A stretch of DNA of 64,000 nt from Brucella tritici (GTDB lineage: Bacteria > Pseudomonadota > Alphaproteobacteria > Rhizobiales > Rhizobiaceae): positions 186,001 through 250,000 of the forward strand of contig NZ_CADEAR010000001.1 of NCBI RefSeq assembly GCF_902825325.1, read 5' to 3'. Position numbers and translations under genes: made by a program. Below, in pieces: positions 45,334-54,274 of the stretch. The notes under the pieces are model-generated. The model ran no database searches. It had not been told where the DNA came from and saw nothing but the letters and a program-made list of their open reading frames with translations. Position 1 is the first letter of the stretch. Every line of letters begins with the position of its first letter.

Positions 45334-47544
45334 TCAGCGCTGCGCGACAGGACGAACAAGCGGGGTTACTCGACGGATGGTGACCCGGCGATTTTCCTGC
45401 TCTGCGGCTTGCGTGCGAATCTTAAGGAATCGCTCACCATAGCCTTGCGTAACGAGATTTTCTGGGGGGATTTCATAGACTTCCGTCAGGAGACTTGCGA
45501 CGGATTCAGCCCGCTTGTCGGACAGAACCAGGTTCGAACGATCCGAACCGACGGCATCCGTGTGTCCCTCAATAAAGAACGTCTCGCCAGGGTCCTTGGC
45601 CAGCACTTTCTGCATGGCGGTTGCAACCTTGCGCAGTGTCTTGGCCTGCGAAAGGGAAACCTCGGCACTTCCGGTCGCGAAGTGGATCGTATCCAGATCG
45701 ATACGACGCACCTTGTCACGCAGGCGGGCGGAATGACGGACTTCGTCAATCGTGTAGACGCGTTCCACACGCTCAACTGGCGGCATGGCGAGGAAGTCAT
45801 AGAAATCGCGATCCGGATCGTCCGCGACGTCGATGATGTAATCCCTAACCGGAATGGTCAGGCGCATCGGGGGCAATTCGTAGCCGACATCAATAATAGA
45901 GGCTCGCGGATTGTCGTCATATTCCGGCGCATAGATCATCAAATATTCGTTGCCGTCCCGGTCAATACGGGAGCGCTGAAGAATGTCGCCATATCGATCA
46001 TAAACCGTGACGATCTGATTTCCGCCCGGACGAACGATGGTTTCACGGGTGCGTCCGCGCGGCAGCTCATCATAATAGGTATCTTCCGCATCGCGGCGCA
46101 ATCTCGGACGATCATCACCACGTACGAAAATACGGTCACCCACATCGAGAATGACGCGATTATCTACTTCCTCAATCACTTTGACGTTCGCGACATTATT
46201 GGTCACATTATTGACTGTCGTATTGTTGATAACCGTATTGTTCACCACTGTGTTGTTGATGATATTTGTGGTTTCCGGCACGGCAAAAACCGGTGCCTCC
46301 TTTATACGGGTACCCTCTTCCTTGAGATTGGCTTCGATTTTCTGCGGCAATGCGGCCTTCACTTCGTCCGGAATCGCAACCTGTGCCGCCGCATCATTTG
46401 GGGGTAGCGGTGCATTCTCCTCAGACGAACGCTGTTGTTCACGCTGCTTGCGACGCTCTTCACGCGACTGGCTCCCACCGGAATTGTCGGCATCCTTGTC
46501 GCTGTCGAGAATGGCGGCGCCATTTTCAACCGGCAAGACAACGGTGTCGTCTGTCTTGGCAGGGTCTTTCGCAATCTCTTGCTTTTCCTCGGTCGAACGC
46601 TGATCAACTATCTCCGGTGCTGGCTCCGGCGTAAGCTTTTGCTGGCCTTCGGTTGATTGCGGTTGTTCGACCGGCCGCACAGGTTGAGCCTCATTCTGCA
46701 GCTCCTCCGTTGCTTTCGGTTCTTGCGGTTGAGCTTCCTCGGGATGCTCTACAATCGATTCTTCTGCTGGTTCTTTCTGCGAAGGCGTTACCGGGTTTGC
46801 CTCTGCCGGTTGCCCAGCTGGCTTTTCCGCTTCCTGAGCGGGAGCCTCCTTGGCTGGCTTTTCGGCTGCAGGTTGCTCGGGTTTAGCTTCATGGTTCGCT
46901 GCTGGAGCTTCCTTTACCGGCTTTTCCGCGGGCACGGCTTGCTCTTGAGGCTCAACGGCCTTGCGAGCTGCATCCTCATCAGCCTTCTTTTGTGCTTCGG
47001 CTCGACGTAGGGCTTCCTCTTCAGCGGCCTTCTGCTGCTGTTCGCTCTGGCGCTGTGCCTCTTCCTCGGCCTTGTTCTTCTCGGCAGCCTGTTTGGCTTG
47101 TTCTTCAGCCTGTTTCTGCGCTTCGCGCTCCGCAGCCTTCTGTTGCTCCTCGGCTTGCTTCTGTGCTTCGCGTTCGGCCGCCTTTTGCTGTTCTTCAGCT
47201 TGGCGCTGCGCCTCTGCGTCCGCAGCGCGCTTCTGCTCTTCTGCTTGACGCTGGGCTTCCTCCTGAGCTGCCTTTTGCTGCTCTTCGGCTTGTCGACGGT
47301 TTTCTTCCTCGGCAGCGCGCTGTTGTTGTTCAGCCCGACGTGCTTCTTCTTCCGCTGCGTTTTGCTGTTCTTCAGCCTCGCGCTGTTGCTGCTGCAACTG
47401 TTCGTCGGACGGCTGCTGGTCTCCATTTTCTTGCGCCAGCAAGATTGGAGCCGTCAACATATCCGCCAGTACTGGCTGCGCAAGAATGGAGGCTGACAGA
47501 ACCGGCACGGCAACCGTGGCAAGAAGCTTCGAACGAATAGACAT
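45334..47544 (-). CDS. Large OmpA-family outer-membrane/peptidoglycan-binding protein with 15-residue repeats
   Basis: 736 residues from ATG 47544, which follows GAAGGAGAAGGAT; the longer frame is not protein-like. Order: signal peptide (MSIRSKLLATVAVPVLSASI...LA), a Gln/Glu/Ala coiled-coil region (about 40-200) with five 15-residue repeats, a Pro/Glu/Ala-rich linker (200-370), an Asn/Thr-rich stretch VVNNTVINNTTVNNVTNN near 460, then a conserved domain and a C-terminal OmpA domain. The last has IHFATGSAEVSLSQAKTLRK and FIEGHTDAVGSDRSNLVLSD, which bind peptidoglycan. It probably tethers the envelope, spanning the periplasm by its coiled coil. Confidence 0.9.
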   Translation of the reverse strand: MSIRSKLLATVAVPVLSASILAQPVLADMLTAPILLAQENGDQQPSDEQLQQQQREAEEQQNAAEEEARRAEQQQRAAEEENRRQAEEQQKAAQEEAQRQAEEQKRAADAEAQRQAEEQQKAAEREAQKQAEEQQKAAEREAQKQAEEQAKQAAEKNKAEEEAQRQSEQQQKAAEEEALRRAEAQKKADEDAARKAVEPQEQAVPAEKPVKEAPAANHEAKPEQPAAEKPAKEAPAQEAEKPAGQPAEANPVTPSQKEPAEESIVEHPEEAQPQEPKATEELQNEAQPVRPVEQPQSTEGQQKLTPEPAPEIVDQRSTEEKQEIAKDPAKTDDTVVLPVENGAAILDSDKDADNSGGSQSREERRKQREQQRSSEENAPLPPNDAAAQVAIPDEVKAALPQKIEANLKEEGTRIKEAPVFAVPETTNIINNTVVNNTVINNTTVNNVTNNVANVKVIEEVDNRVILDVGDRIFVRGDDRPRLRRDAEDTYYDELPRGRTRETIVRPGGNQIVTVYDRYGDILQRSRIDRDGNEYLMIYAPEYDDNPRASIIDVGYELPPMRLTIPVRDYIIDVADDPDRDFYDFLAMPPVERVERVYTIDEVRHSARLRDKVRRIDLDTIHFATGSAEVSLSQAKTLRKVATAMQKVLAKDPGETFFIEGHTDAVGSDRSNLVLSDKRAESVASLLTEVYEIPPENLVTQGYGERFLKIRTQAAEQENRRVTIRRVTPLVRPVAQR
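47068..47292 (-). repeat. Tandem 45-base repeats encoding 15-residue coiled-coil units
   Basis: Five in-frame units of 45 bases within the OmpA-family gene, residues 85-159. The two central units both read QAEEQQKAAEREAQK; flanking units differ at a few positions. Units of this kind gain or lose copies by slippage without breaking the frame. Confidence 0.85.
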
Positions 47545-47715
47545 ATCCTTCTCCTTCTGGAAGGCAGAATTGATATGCGTCTCACCCACAGATTCGCGAG
47601 GAGAGACGCCGTAGAGCCGCCAGCGATATCCATCGAATTGGGACAAATTCCGGCAGCTTCACAAATCCGTTATCGTAATCCACATGAACGCAGGCTGAAC
47701 TCAAACTTTCCAGAC

Positions 47716-49185
47716 CTACGAGATTTGCCGCATTCTCTTGGCCAAAAGCTCGATACCTTCCGCAATGCGATTAATCGGGATGGAGGAATAAGCGATACGG
47801 AAATAACGACATGGTCGGTCGTCGCTCCAGAAGAATGGCGACCCTGACTCGATTAACACGCCATCCTCGCGCAGATCGCGTGCGAGCTTGTCGGCATCCA
47901 TACCTTCCGGCCCTTCGATCCAGAATGCCGTGCCACCAAAACCCGACTTGCCGGCGATTTTCAATCCTTCGCGATCAAGCGCGTCGATCATGACAATGTG
48001 ACGCTTGTGATATTCGATCCGCATACGGTGGATTACCGCATCGTAATGGCCAAGCGCCAGAAAGTAAGCGGCCGTTCGTTGCAGATGACCGGGCGGATGG
48101 CGCAGCATGAGCGCACGTAGTGCTCTCGCCTCGCGAATGACAGGTGCCGGTGCAACCAGATAGCCTAGCCGAAGTCCCGGAAACAGCGACTTGGAGAAGC
48201 TGCCCACATAGAGAACGCGACCATATTGGTCGAGCGACTTCAGCGCCGGTGTCGGTGGCTGCAGAAAGCTCATCTCAAATTCGTAATCATCCTCGACGAT
48301 CACGAAATCACGTTCAGCAGCGGCTTCCAGGAGTGCGATACGTCGCGCGCGCGGCATGGTGGCGGCTGTTGGAGACTGGTGACTTGGCGTAACAAAGACC
48401 GCATCGATCTCATCTGGCAACAGTTCCGGCGGCAAGCCGCCTTCATCAACGTCGAGGGCTGTTACACGAGCTCCCGTCAGATGAAGCGTCGCGCTGATAT
48501 CCGGATGCCCCGGGTTCTCACATACGACATGCGAACGTCGCGTCAAAAGCAGATGGCTGACGATCCAAAGCGCGTTCTGTGCTCCCACCGTGACCAATAT
48601 CTCGTCCGGTTCAGCCCGTATTCCTCGGCTAGGTAGCGTGCGTGAACGGATATAGTTGACCAGTTCGACGTCGTCCGCGGCAGCAAAATCTCCAGCCATG
48701 AGAATAAAGTCTTCTCGTGCCAAGGCGCGCCGGGCGCAATCGCGCCATGCGGCAAGATCGAACAAAGTCTGGTCCATCTGGCCATATAGAAACGGATAGC
48801 GATACTTCCGCCAGTCCAGCGGCTTGCGAATGGTCTTGGCAATATTGAATCCGAGACGCAATTTGGACGACCAGTCAACCGCGGTATCGGGTGTCTGCAA
48901 GAAATCTCTGTCAGGACGACTGATGGGAGGGGTTATGGCCACGTGATAGGCACTGCGTGACCGCACTTCCAGATATCCTTGGGACACAAGCTCCTGATAG
49001 GCCAGCGTTACAGTCAGGCGTGAGACTTTCAGATAATCTGCCAGCCCCCGTGTCGAAGGCATGCGCGCACCCGGTAAAACAGCACCGGAGAGGATGGCCG
49101 ATACAGTCGTTTCACGGATCTGCGACTGCAATCCGGTGTTTCGGCTGCCATCTATGAAGAAGATCGTCGGCGAGACGGCGTCCAA
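47716..49185 (-). CDS. tauR: TauR, MocR-type regulator of taurine genes
   Basis: 489-residue fusion of a GntR winged helix and an aminotransferase-like domain. The DNA-binding part has GLQSQIRETTVSAILSGAVL, RMPSTRGLADYLKVSRLTVT and LAYQELVSQGYLEVRSRSAY. The PLP domain shows VTVGAQNALWIVSHLLLTRR, VEDDYEFEM, and the Schiff-base lysine K332 in VGSFSKSLFPGLRLGY. It is divergent from tauABC-tauXY-xsc-pta, the same arrangement as in Rhodobacter and Paracoccus, where TauR activates these genes. Direct CTGGA repeats in the gap are the likely binding sites. The name rests on family plus context. Confidence 0.9.
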   Translation of the reverse strand: MDAVSPTIFFIDGSRNTGLQSQIRETTVSAILSGAVLPGARMPSTRGLADYLKVSRLTVTLAYQELVSQGYLEVRSRSAYHVAITPPISRPDRDFLQTPDTAVDWSSKLRLGFNIAKTIRKPLDWRKYRYPFLYGQMDQTLFDLAAWRDCARRALAREDFILMAGDFAAADDVELVNYIRSRTLPSRGIRAEPDEILVTVGAQNALWIVSHLLLTRRSHVVCENPGHPDISATLHLTGARVTALDVDEGGLPPELLPDEIDAVFVTPSHQSPTAATMPRARRIALLEAAAERDFVIVEDDYEFEMSFLQPPTPALKSLDQYGRVLYVGSFSKSLFPGLRLGYLVAPAPVIREARALRALMLRHPPGHLQRTAAYFLALGHYDAVIHRMRIEYHKRHIVMIDALDREGLKIAGKSGFGGTAFWIEGPEGMDADKLARDLREDGVLIESGSPFFWSDDRPCRYFRIAYSSIPINRIAEGIELLAKRMRQIS

Positions 49186-49498
49186 GGCTTTACTCCATCA
49201 GTATATCTGTAATTTCGTCCAAATTTGCGTCAGTTTTTCCGCTTCATGCTCCACTTAGCAATAGTGTTTCTTCTTTCTGTTTCTCTACGTGGAATAATTT
49301 CGACGGCAAGGTGAGCGTGCCCGCCGATTTTCGGGCTGCGTCATCTTGATCACCAATCTGGACTTATTGACTATTCCAACTGGATATAAGGCAAATTTGA
49401 TGAGATGGCTATCGTTTGTAACTGGAACTGCAGATTGGCGAAAAACGCCAACAGTCATGACTAAGTCAGATATGGTTCTTAAATGGAAGGGGAACTCC
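49186..49498. promoter_or_regulatory. tauR-tauA control region
   Basis: 313 bases between the divergent tauR and tauA starts. It is AT-rich in 49200-49300 and holds the direct repeats listed separately. It contains no supported gene; the longer open frame leading into tauA lacks a ribosome site until GGAAGGGGAACTCC before ATG 49499. Confidence 0.6.
49358..49388 (+). promoter_or_regulatory. Candidate TauR direct repeats
   Basis: CTGGACTTA (49358-49366) and CTGGATATA (49380-49388) are direct repeats 22 bases apart, two helical turns, each preceded by CCAA(T). TauR of Rhodobacter capsulatus is reported to bind direct repeats beginning CTGGAC; this is recalled, not checked. They lie 111 bases before tauA. 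Confidence 0.65.
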
Positions 49499-50524
49499 AT
49501 GAACTATTTCAATAGCATGAAACGGGTGGCGTTATTTTCGGCCGTAGCAGCGCTTTCTACGTCTACGGCCTATGCCGAAACTACGGTCGTGGTTGGCTAT
49601 CAACAGATCGTCGGTCCGTTTCTGACCGCGATCGCTGCCGGAAGGTTCGATGCGGCAGCCAAGGAAGCCGGTTACACGATCGATTGGCGCCAGTTCGCAT
49701 CGGGTGGTGATATTTCGACGGCACTTGCGTCCGGTAACGTGCCCGTCGGTGTGATTGGTTCAACGGGTATCGCAGCGGCCGCCACACGTGGTGTCGACCT
49801 GCAACTATTCTGGATTCTCGATAATATTGGCAAATCGGAAGCACTGGTAGCACGAGAAGGCTCGGGCATCGACAAACCGGAAAATCTTAAGGGCAAGAAG
49901 ATCGGCGTGCCCTTCGTTTCGACCTCGCATTTCCATCTGCTCGTTGGCATGAACGACATCTGGAAGATCAATCCGCGTGATGCGGAGATCCTCAACATGA
50001 CACCGCCGCAGATCGTTGCCGCCTGGCAACGTGGCGATATCGATGCTGCCTATGTCTGGCCCCCTGCTCTTTCCGAAATCCTCAAGACTGGCAAGGAAAT
50101 CGCCAATTCTGAAGAAATCGGCGCAAAAAGCGTTCCGACCTTCGATGGACTTGTGGTGGACAAGAGTTTCGCCAGCGAGAATCCCAAATTCATGACCGCC
50201 TTCACCACGGTGCTGAAGGAGGCTTATGCCGACTACAAGGCCAATGGCAGCCAGTGGACGGCAGATTCCGAACAGATCAAAGGCATGGTCAAGCTGATCG
50301 GCGGCAATGCCGCTGACATACCGGGCGCACTCGCGCTGCTGTCCTTCCCGACAGCGGAAGAACAGGCCTCCCCAGCGTGGCTCGGCGGCGGCAAGGACAG
50401 CGGGGCGCTCAAATCCGTCACCCAGAGCGCAAAATTCCTCGTCGATCAAAAGCAACTCGACCAGGCTCTGGATGACTATAGCGGCAACGTAAATGGCAGT
50501 TTCGCCGAAGCCGCCGCGAAGTAG
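49499..50524 (+). CDS. tauA: Taurine ABC transporter binding protein
   Basis: 341 residues. Signal peptide MNYFNSMKRVALFSAVAALS...AYA, then mature ETTVVVGYQQIVGPFLTAIA. TauA-type features include DWRQFASGGDISTALASGNV, GSTGIAAAATRGVDLQLFWI, and WQRGDIDAAYVWPPALSEIL. ATG 49499 is preceded by GGAAGGGG. It delivers taurine to TauBC. First gene of the taurine operon. Confidence 0.95.
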   Translation: MNYFNSMKRVALFSAVAALSTSTAYAETTVVVGYQQIVGPFLTAIAAGRFDAAAKEAGYTIDWRQFASGGDISTALASGNVPVGVIGSTGIAAAATRGVDLQLFWILDNIGKSEALVAREGSGIDKPENLKGKKIGVPFVSTSHFHLLVGMNDIWKINPRDAEILNMTPPQIVAAWQRGDIDAAYVWPPALSEILKTGKEIANSEEIGAKSVPTFDGLVVDKSFASENPKFMTAFTTVLKEAYADYKANGSQWTADSEQIKGMVKLIGGNAADIPGALALLSFPTAEEQASPAWLGGGKDSGALKSVTQSAKFLVDQKQLDQALDDYSGNVNGSFAEAAAK

Positions 50525-50656
50525 TTGCGTGAAGTAATTCAAGCACCTCCCACCAGCGGCATGCCTTGGGCAAGCCGCTGAACCGAGACGGTTCCTGCAA
50601 TGTTTTGCCTTCTGGCTCAAGCCGGAACCGCTCCTTCGTTCCCGAAAGGTGACGTC

Positions 50657-51469
50657 ATGGAAACCTTGAACGTATCAAATGTCAGTCTGACCTATCCCGG
50701 TCTTTATGTGGAAGAAGCCGTGATCGCGCTGAAGGGTGTTAATCTGCGCATCGACAGCGGGGATTTCGTGGTGGCGCTTGGTGCATCCGGCTGCGGCAAG
50801 ACCACACTTCTCAATCTCATGGCAGGGTTCATGATCCCGTCATCCGGCGAAATCACGTTAGGCGGAAGGCAAGTGCGCGGCCCGGGCGCTGATAGAGGTG
50901 TCGTGTTCCAGAAACATGCGCTGCTTCCCTGGCTCAATGTAATCGACAACACTGAATTCGGGCTCAAGCTTCAAGGTGTGCCAAAGGCGGAACGCCGTGC
51001 GCGTGCCACCAAGAATCTGGCTCTGGTCGGCCTGCAGGATTTCCACAATCACAAAATCTACCAGCTTTCCGGCGGTATGCAGCAGCGTGTCGGTATCGCC
51101 CGCGCACTGACCTGCGATCCGGCGATGCTGCTCATGGATGAACCCATGGCAGCGCTCGATGCCCTCACCCGCGAAACGATCCAGGAACTGCTTTTGCGGG
51201 TGTGGCAAGTGACCAACAAAATGTTCTTCTTCATCACTCACAGCGTCGAAGAGGCCCTGTTCCTCGGTTCGCGACTGATCGTCATGTCACCGCGTCCCGG
51301 ACGGATCACCCATACCTATGATCTGGATTTCAACCGACGCTTTCTGGAATGCGGTGACGCGCGCGCCGTCAAGTCCAGTCCCGATTTCATCAAGATGCGT
51401 GAGACAATTCTGGGGATTATCTATGGCGATGAACGTGCATCAGGAAACCCGGAACTGGTCCATGCTTGA
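50657..51469 (+). CDS. tauB: Taurine ABC transporter ATPase
   Basis: 270 residues from ATG 50657, after CGAAAGGTGACGTC. Walker [11 protein letters not shown]-loop [20 protein letters not shown], signature [15 protein letters not shown], Walker [14 protein letters not shown] and switch [18 protein letters not shown] are all intact. The next gene starts inside its 3' end, consistent with coupled translation. Confidence 0.95.
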   Translation: METLNVSNVSLTYPGLYVEEAVIALKGVNLRIDSGDFVVALGASGCGKTTLLNLMAGFMIPSSGEITLGGRQVRGPGADRGVVFQKHALLPWLNVIDNTEFGLKLQGVPKAERRARATKNLALVGLQDFHNHKIYQLSGGMQQRVGIARALTCDPAMLLMDEPMAALDALTRETIQELLLRVWQVTNKMFFFITHSVEEALFLGSRLIVMSPRPGRITHTYDLDFNRRFLECGDARAVKSSPDFIKMRETILGIIYGDERASGNPELVHA

Positions 51470-52289
51470 GTTTGTAACTCGGGCAAGACCAGTCAAACCC
51501 GGTAAAATCTATGGCGCCCCCGGCGACGGCAATAGTGGCTTTATCAGCCTCGTAACCGCACTGATTTTGTTGGGGCTGTGGTTTCTCGTAACGGGAATGG
51601 GCTGGGTCAAACCGCTGTTTCTCCCCTCTCCTTTCGCGGTCTATGGCAAGTTCATAGTTGCCATGACCGACGGCGTGGCAAACTCCACTCTGACCGAACA
51701 TACGCTCGTCAGTCTCGGACGCGTATTGGGTGCTTTCGCTATTGCCTGTATTACGGCAATTCCCATCGGTATCATGATGGGCATGAGCAGCTTCGTACGT
51801 GGCGTTCTCGATCCGATAATCGAGTTTTATCGCCCGTTGCCGCCGCTTGCGTATTTGCCGCTGATTATTATCTGGCTCGGGATCGGTGAGTTCCCGAAAG
51901 TGTTTCTCATCTTCCTCGCGATTTTCGCGCCGATGGCGATTGCGGCCAGAGCAGGCGTTCGCTCGGTCTCCACGGAGCAAATCCACGCCGCCTATGCAAT
52001 GGGTGCCTCCCGGACGCAGGTGATAACACAAGTCATCATGAAAGCAGCCATGCCGGAAATCTTTACGGGCATGCGCATCGGGATCGGCGTAGGCTGGACG
52101 ACGCTGGTTGCCGCGGAAATGGTGGCGGCCAATCGCGGCCTTGGCTTCATGGTGCTCAACGCGGCACAGTTTCTGGCCAGCGACACCGTCATCATGGGCA
52201 TCATCGTCATCGGTGTGTTCGCTTTCGCCTTCGACCTTTTGATCCGTTACATGGAAAAGGTTCTCATCCCGTGGAAGGGTAAAGTCTGA
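51423..52289 (+). CDS. tauC: Taurine ABC transporter permease
   Basis: 288 residues from ATG 51423; an alternative ATG at 51462 gives 275, the length of E. coli TauC, and overlaps tauB by only 8 bases. Six hydrophobic segments. Conserved TauC stretches: [40 protein letters not shown] and [20 protein letters not shown]. Substrate assignment follows from the operon. Confidence 0.95.
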   Translation: MAMNVHQETRNWSMLEFVTRARPVKPGKIYGAPGDGNSGFISLVTALILLGLWFLVTGMGWVKPLFLPSPFAVYGKFIVAMTDGVANSTLTEHTLVSLGRVLGAFAIACITAIPIGIMMGMSSFVRGVLDPIIEFYRPLPPLAYLPLIIIWLGIGEFPKVFLIFLAIFAPMAIAARAGVRSVSTEQIHAAYAMGASRTQVITQVIMKAAMPEIFTGMRIGIGVGWTTLVAAEMVAANRGLGFMVLNAAQFLASDTVIMGIIVIGVFAFAFDLLIRYMEKVLIPWKGKV

Positions 52290-52422
52290 TGGCGCTGCAA
52301 CCGCTTTAATCAGCCCGACCGAAATCTCATTCGCAATATCAATCGCGCGGCAATTCTGCCGCGCCACAGGGAAGCTTTGCCTAAAAGTGGGCTAGGCTTC
52401 AGACTTATCAAGGAGCATTGGA

Positions 52423-52812
52423 ATGTCCGCCGGACAACTCACAGAGAAGCATTTTTCCGACCTCTTCGACGCCTTCAACCGGCACGACATCGACGCGATT
52501 ATGGCCTTTTTCGCCGATGATTGCGTGTTCTACACCATCGGCGGCGAGGAAGTTTACGGCACCCGCCTCGAAGGCAAGGATGCCATTGCCAAGGCTTTCT
52601 CCGGCGTCTGGACCGCCATGCCCGATGTAAAATGGGACGGACACAGACACTTCGTGAGTGGCGACCGTGCCGTGTCCGAGTGGACCTTTCGCGGAACCGA
52701 TACCAACGGCGCACGCGTCGAGGCCGAAGGCTGCGATCTTTTCACACAGCGTGACGGCAAGATCGTCCGCAAGCAGGCATTCCGCAAGAACCGGCCTTTG
52801 CTGAAGGCGTAA
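52423..52812 (+). CDS. tauX: SnoaL/NTF2-like protein, probable taurine dehydrogenase small subunit
   Basis: 129-residue cystatin-like (SnoaL/NTF2) fold protein. It starts HFSDLFDAFNRHDIDAIMAF, with FFADDCVFYTIGGEE and a final RKQAFRKNRPLLKA. It sits between tauC and the FAD oxidoreductase, 133 bases and 39 bases away. In Rhodobacter and Paracoccus this slot is tauX, the small subunit of taurine dehydrogenase. The identification is by gene order and size, not by a catalytic motif. Confidence 0.8.
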   Translation: MSAGQLTEKHFSDLFDAFNRHDIDAIMAFFADDCVFYTIGGEEVYGTRLEGKDAIAKAFSGVWTAMPDVKWDGHRHFVSGDRAVSEWTFRGTDTNGARVEAEGCDLFTQRDGKIVRKQAFRKNRPLLKA

Positions 52813-52851
52813 GCCCCAACAATGTCCGTCGGTGATTTGGAGGACCGACAT

Positions 52852-54252
52852 ATGGATACCCACACTCTCAACAGTTTCACTGCCACTCAGCCATTCGACC
52901 CCGCCTATGATCCGGTGATTTCGAAGACGCCCGGACAGGGGCGCGACTATGCCCCGACCTACTGGATCGGCACTGCCGGACCGGTGCCGGAAGACGATGG
53001 CCCTATTCGCGGAGACGTCGAAGCCGATGTCGTGATTGTCGGCTCAGGTTATACTGGTCTTTCTGCAGCGATCCACCTCGCCCGGGATCATGGCGTCAAG
53101 GCCATGGTGCTTGAAGCAAATGGCGTTGCCTGGGGGTGCAGCACTCGCAATGGCGGTCAGGCGCAGATTTCCGCCGGTCGGCTCAAGCGTTCGCAATGGA
53201 TCGAGCGTTGGGGCGTAGAGGTTGCCCGGAAGTTGCATAAGGAAATTGCCGAGGGTTTCGATCTCTTCCGCGCGCTTGTTGCCGAACCGGAAATCGATTG
53301 CGATCCGCAGGATGGCGGTCATCTGTACATCGCCCATCGCGACAAGGTCATTCCCTCGCTGGAGAAAGAATCCCGCCTGCTGAACGACGTGTTCGGCTAT
53401 CGGACGCGCATGGTTGGTCGCGACGAAATTCATCGCGATTTCATCCGGGACCAGGAAGCCCGCGGCGCAATGTACGAACCGGACGGCATGGGCATTCATG
53501 CTGCAAAGCTCGCCTTCGGCTATCTTCGGCTTGCCCGCAAGCTAGGCGCAAAGGTGCATACTGCAAGCCCGGTTCTCAGCTGCCGCAAGAACGGCAATGT
53601 TTTCCATCTCAACACACCGAACGGTACGGTCAAGGCGCGACAAGTATGTTTTGCAACAGCAGGATACACCTCGCCCGGCCTCCATCCTCTCACCCGTTAC
53701 CGGCTGATGCCGGTGCTGTCGAACTCTGTTGTGACGCGACCGCTGACGCCGGATGAAATTGAAGCATGTGGCCCGAAGACCGGCATTCCGCTAACTGATA
53801 CGCGCACGCTTCGCCACTATTATCGTTTTCTGCCCGACGGGCGGATACAGATCGGTAGCCGCAGCGCCATTACGGGAGCCGATGCACCAAATCAGAAATA
53901 TTACGATCTGTTGCTTTCGGGGCTTTACCGGAAGTTCCCGGCGCTGACCGGCATCAAGATCGATTACTCCTGGTGGGGATGGGTCGATGTCAGCCATGAC
54001 ATGATGCCCCGCATCTATCGTCCCGATCCGACGCAGGAAATCTATTATGCCATGGGCTACGGCGGCAACGGCGTGATGTATTCCGCACAGGCCGGACGCC
54101 GGGTCGCCCAATTGATGACCGGTCGCGGACAGGAATTGGACCTGCCGATCTTCACCTCCGAACTGCCGAGCTACGGCATGCTGACGCCATTTAGGCGCAT
54201 AGGGCAGCGTGCGATGTATCGCTGGTATGCGCTGAAAGACGAAGTTCTCTGA
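52852..54252 (+). CDS. tauY: Taurine dehydrogenase large subunit, FAD oxidoreductase
   Basis: 466 residues from ATG 52852, after GGAGGACCGACAT. The N-terminal FAD fold VVIVGSGYTGLSAAIHLARD comes after a 60-residue lead. NGVAWGCSTRNGGQAQIS is typical of DAO/GlpD-class enzymes, and the C-terminal AMGYGGNGVMYSAQAGRRVA closes the FAD site. It would oxidise taurine to sulfoacetaldehyde plus ammonia, passing electrons to the respiratory chain (cytochrome c is proposed in other species). It precedes xsc by 22 bases. Confidence 0.9.
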   Translation: MDTHTLNSFTATQPFDPAYDPVISKTPGQGRDYAPTYWIGTAGPVPEDDGPIRGDVEADVVIVGSGYTGLSAAIHLARDHGVKAMVLEANGVAWGCSTRNGGQAQISAGRLKRSQWIERWGVEVARKLHKEIAEGFDLFRALVAEPEIDCDPQDGGHLYIAHRDKVIPSLEKESRLLNDVFGYRTRMVGRDEIHRDFIRDQEARGAMYEPDGMGIHAAKLAFGYLRLARKLGAKVHTASPVLSCRKNGNVFHLNTPNGTVKARQVCFATAGYTSPGLHPLTRYRLMPVLSNSVVTRPLTPDEIEACGPKTGIPLTDTRTLRHYYRFLPDGRIQIGSRSAITGADAPNQKYYDLLLSGLYRKFPALTGIKIDYSWWGWVDVSHDMMPRIYRPDPTQEIYYAMGYGGNGVMYSAQAGRRVAQLMTGRGQELDLPIFTSELPSYGMLTPFRRIGQRAMYRWYALKDEVL

Positions 54253-54274
54253 ATTGTAAGGAAAGGTATTCGCC

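Noticed and set aside
49805-50620. 271-codon open frame on minus opposite tauA
   Set aside because: TauA has a signal peptide and family motifs; the opposite frame has neither.
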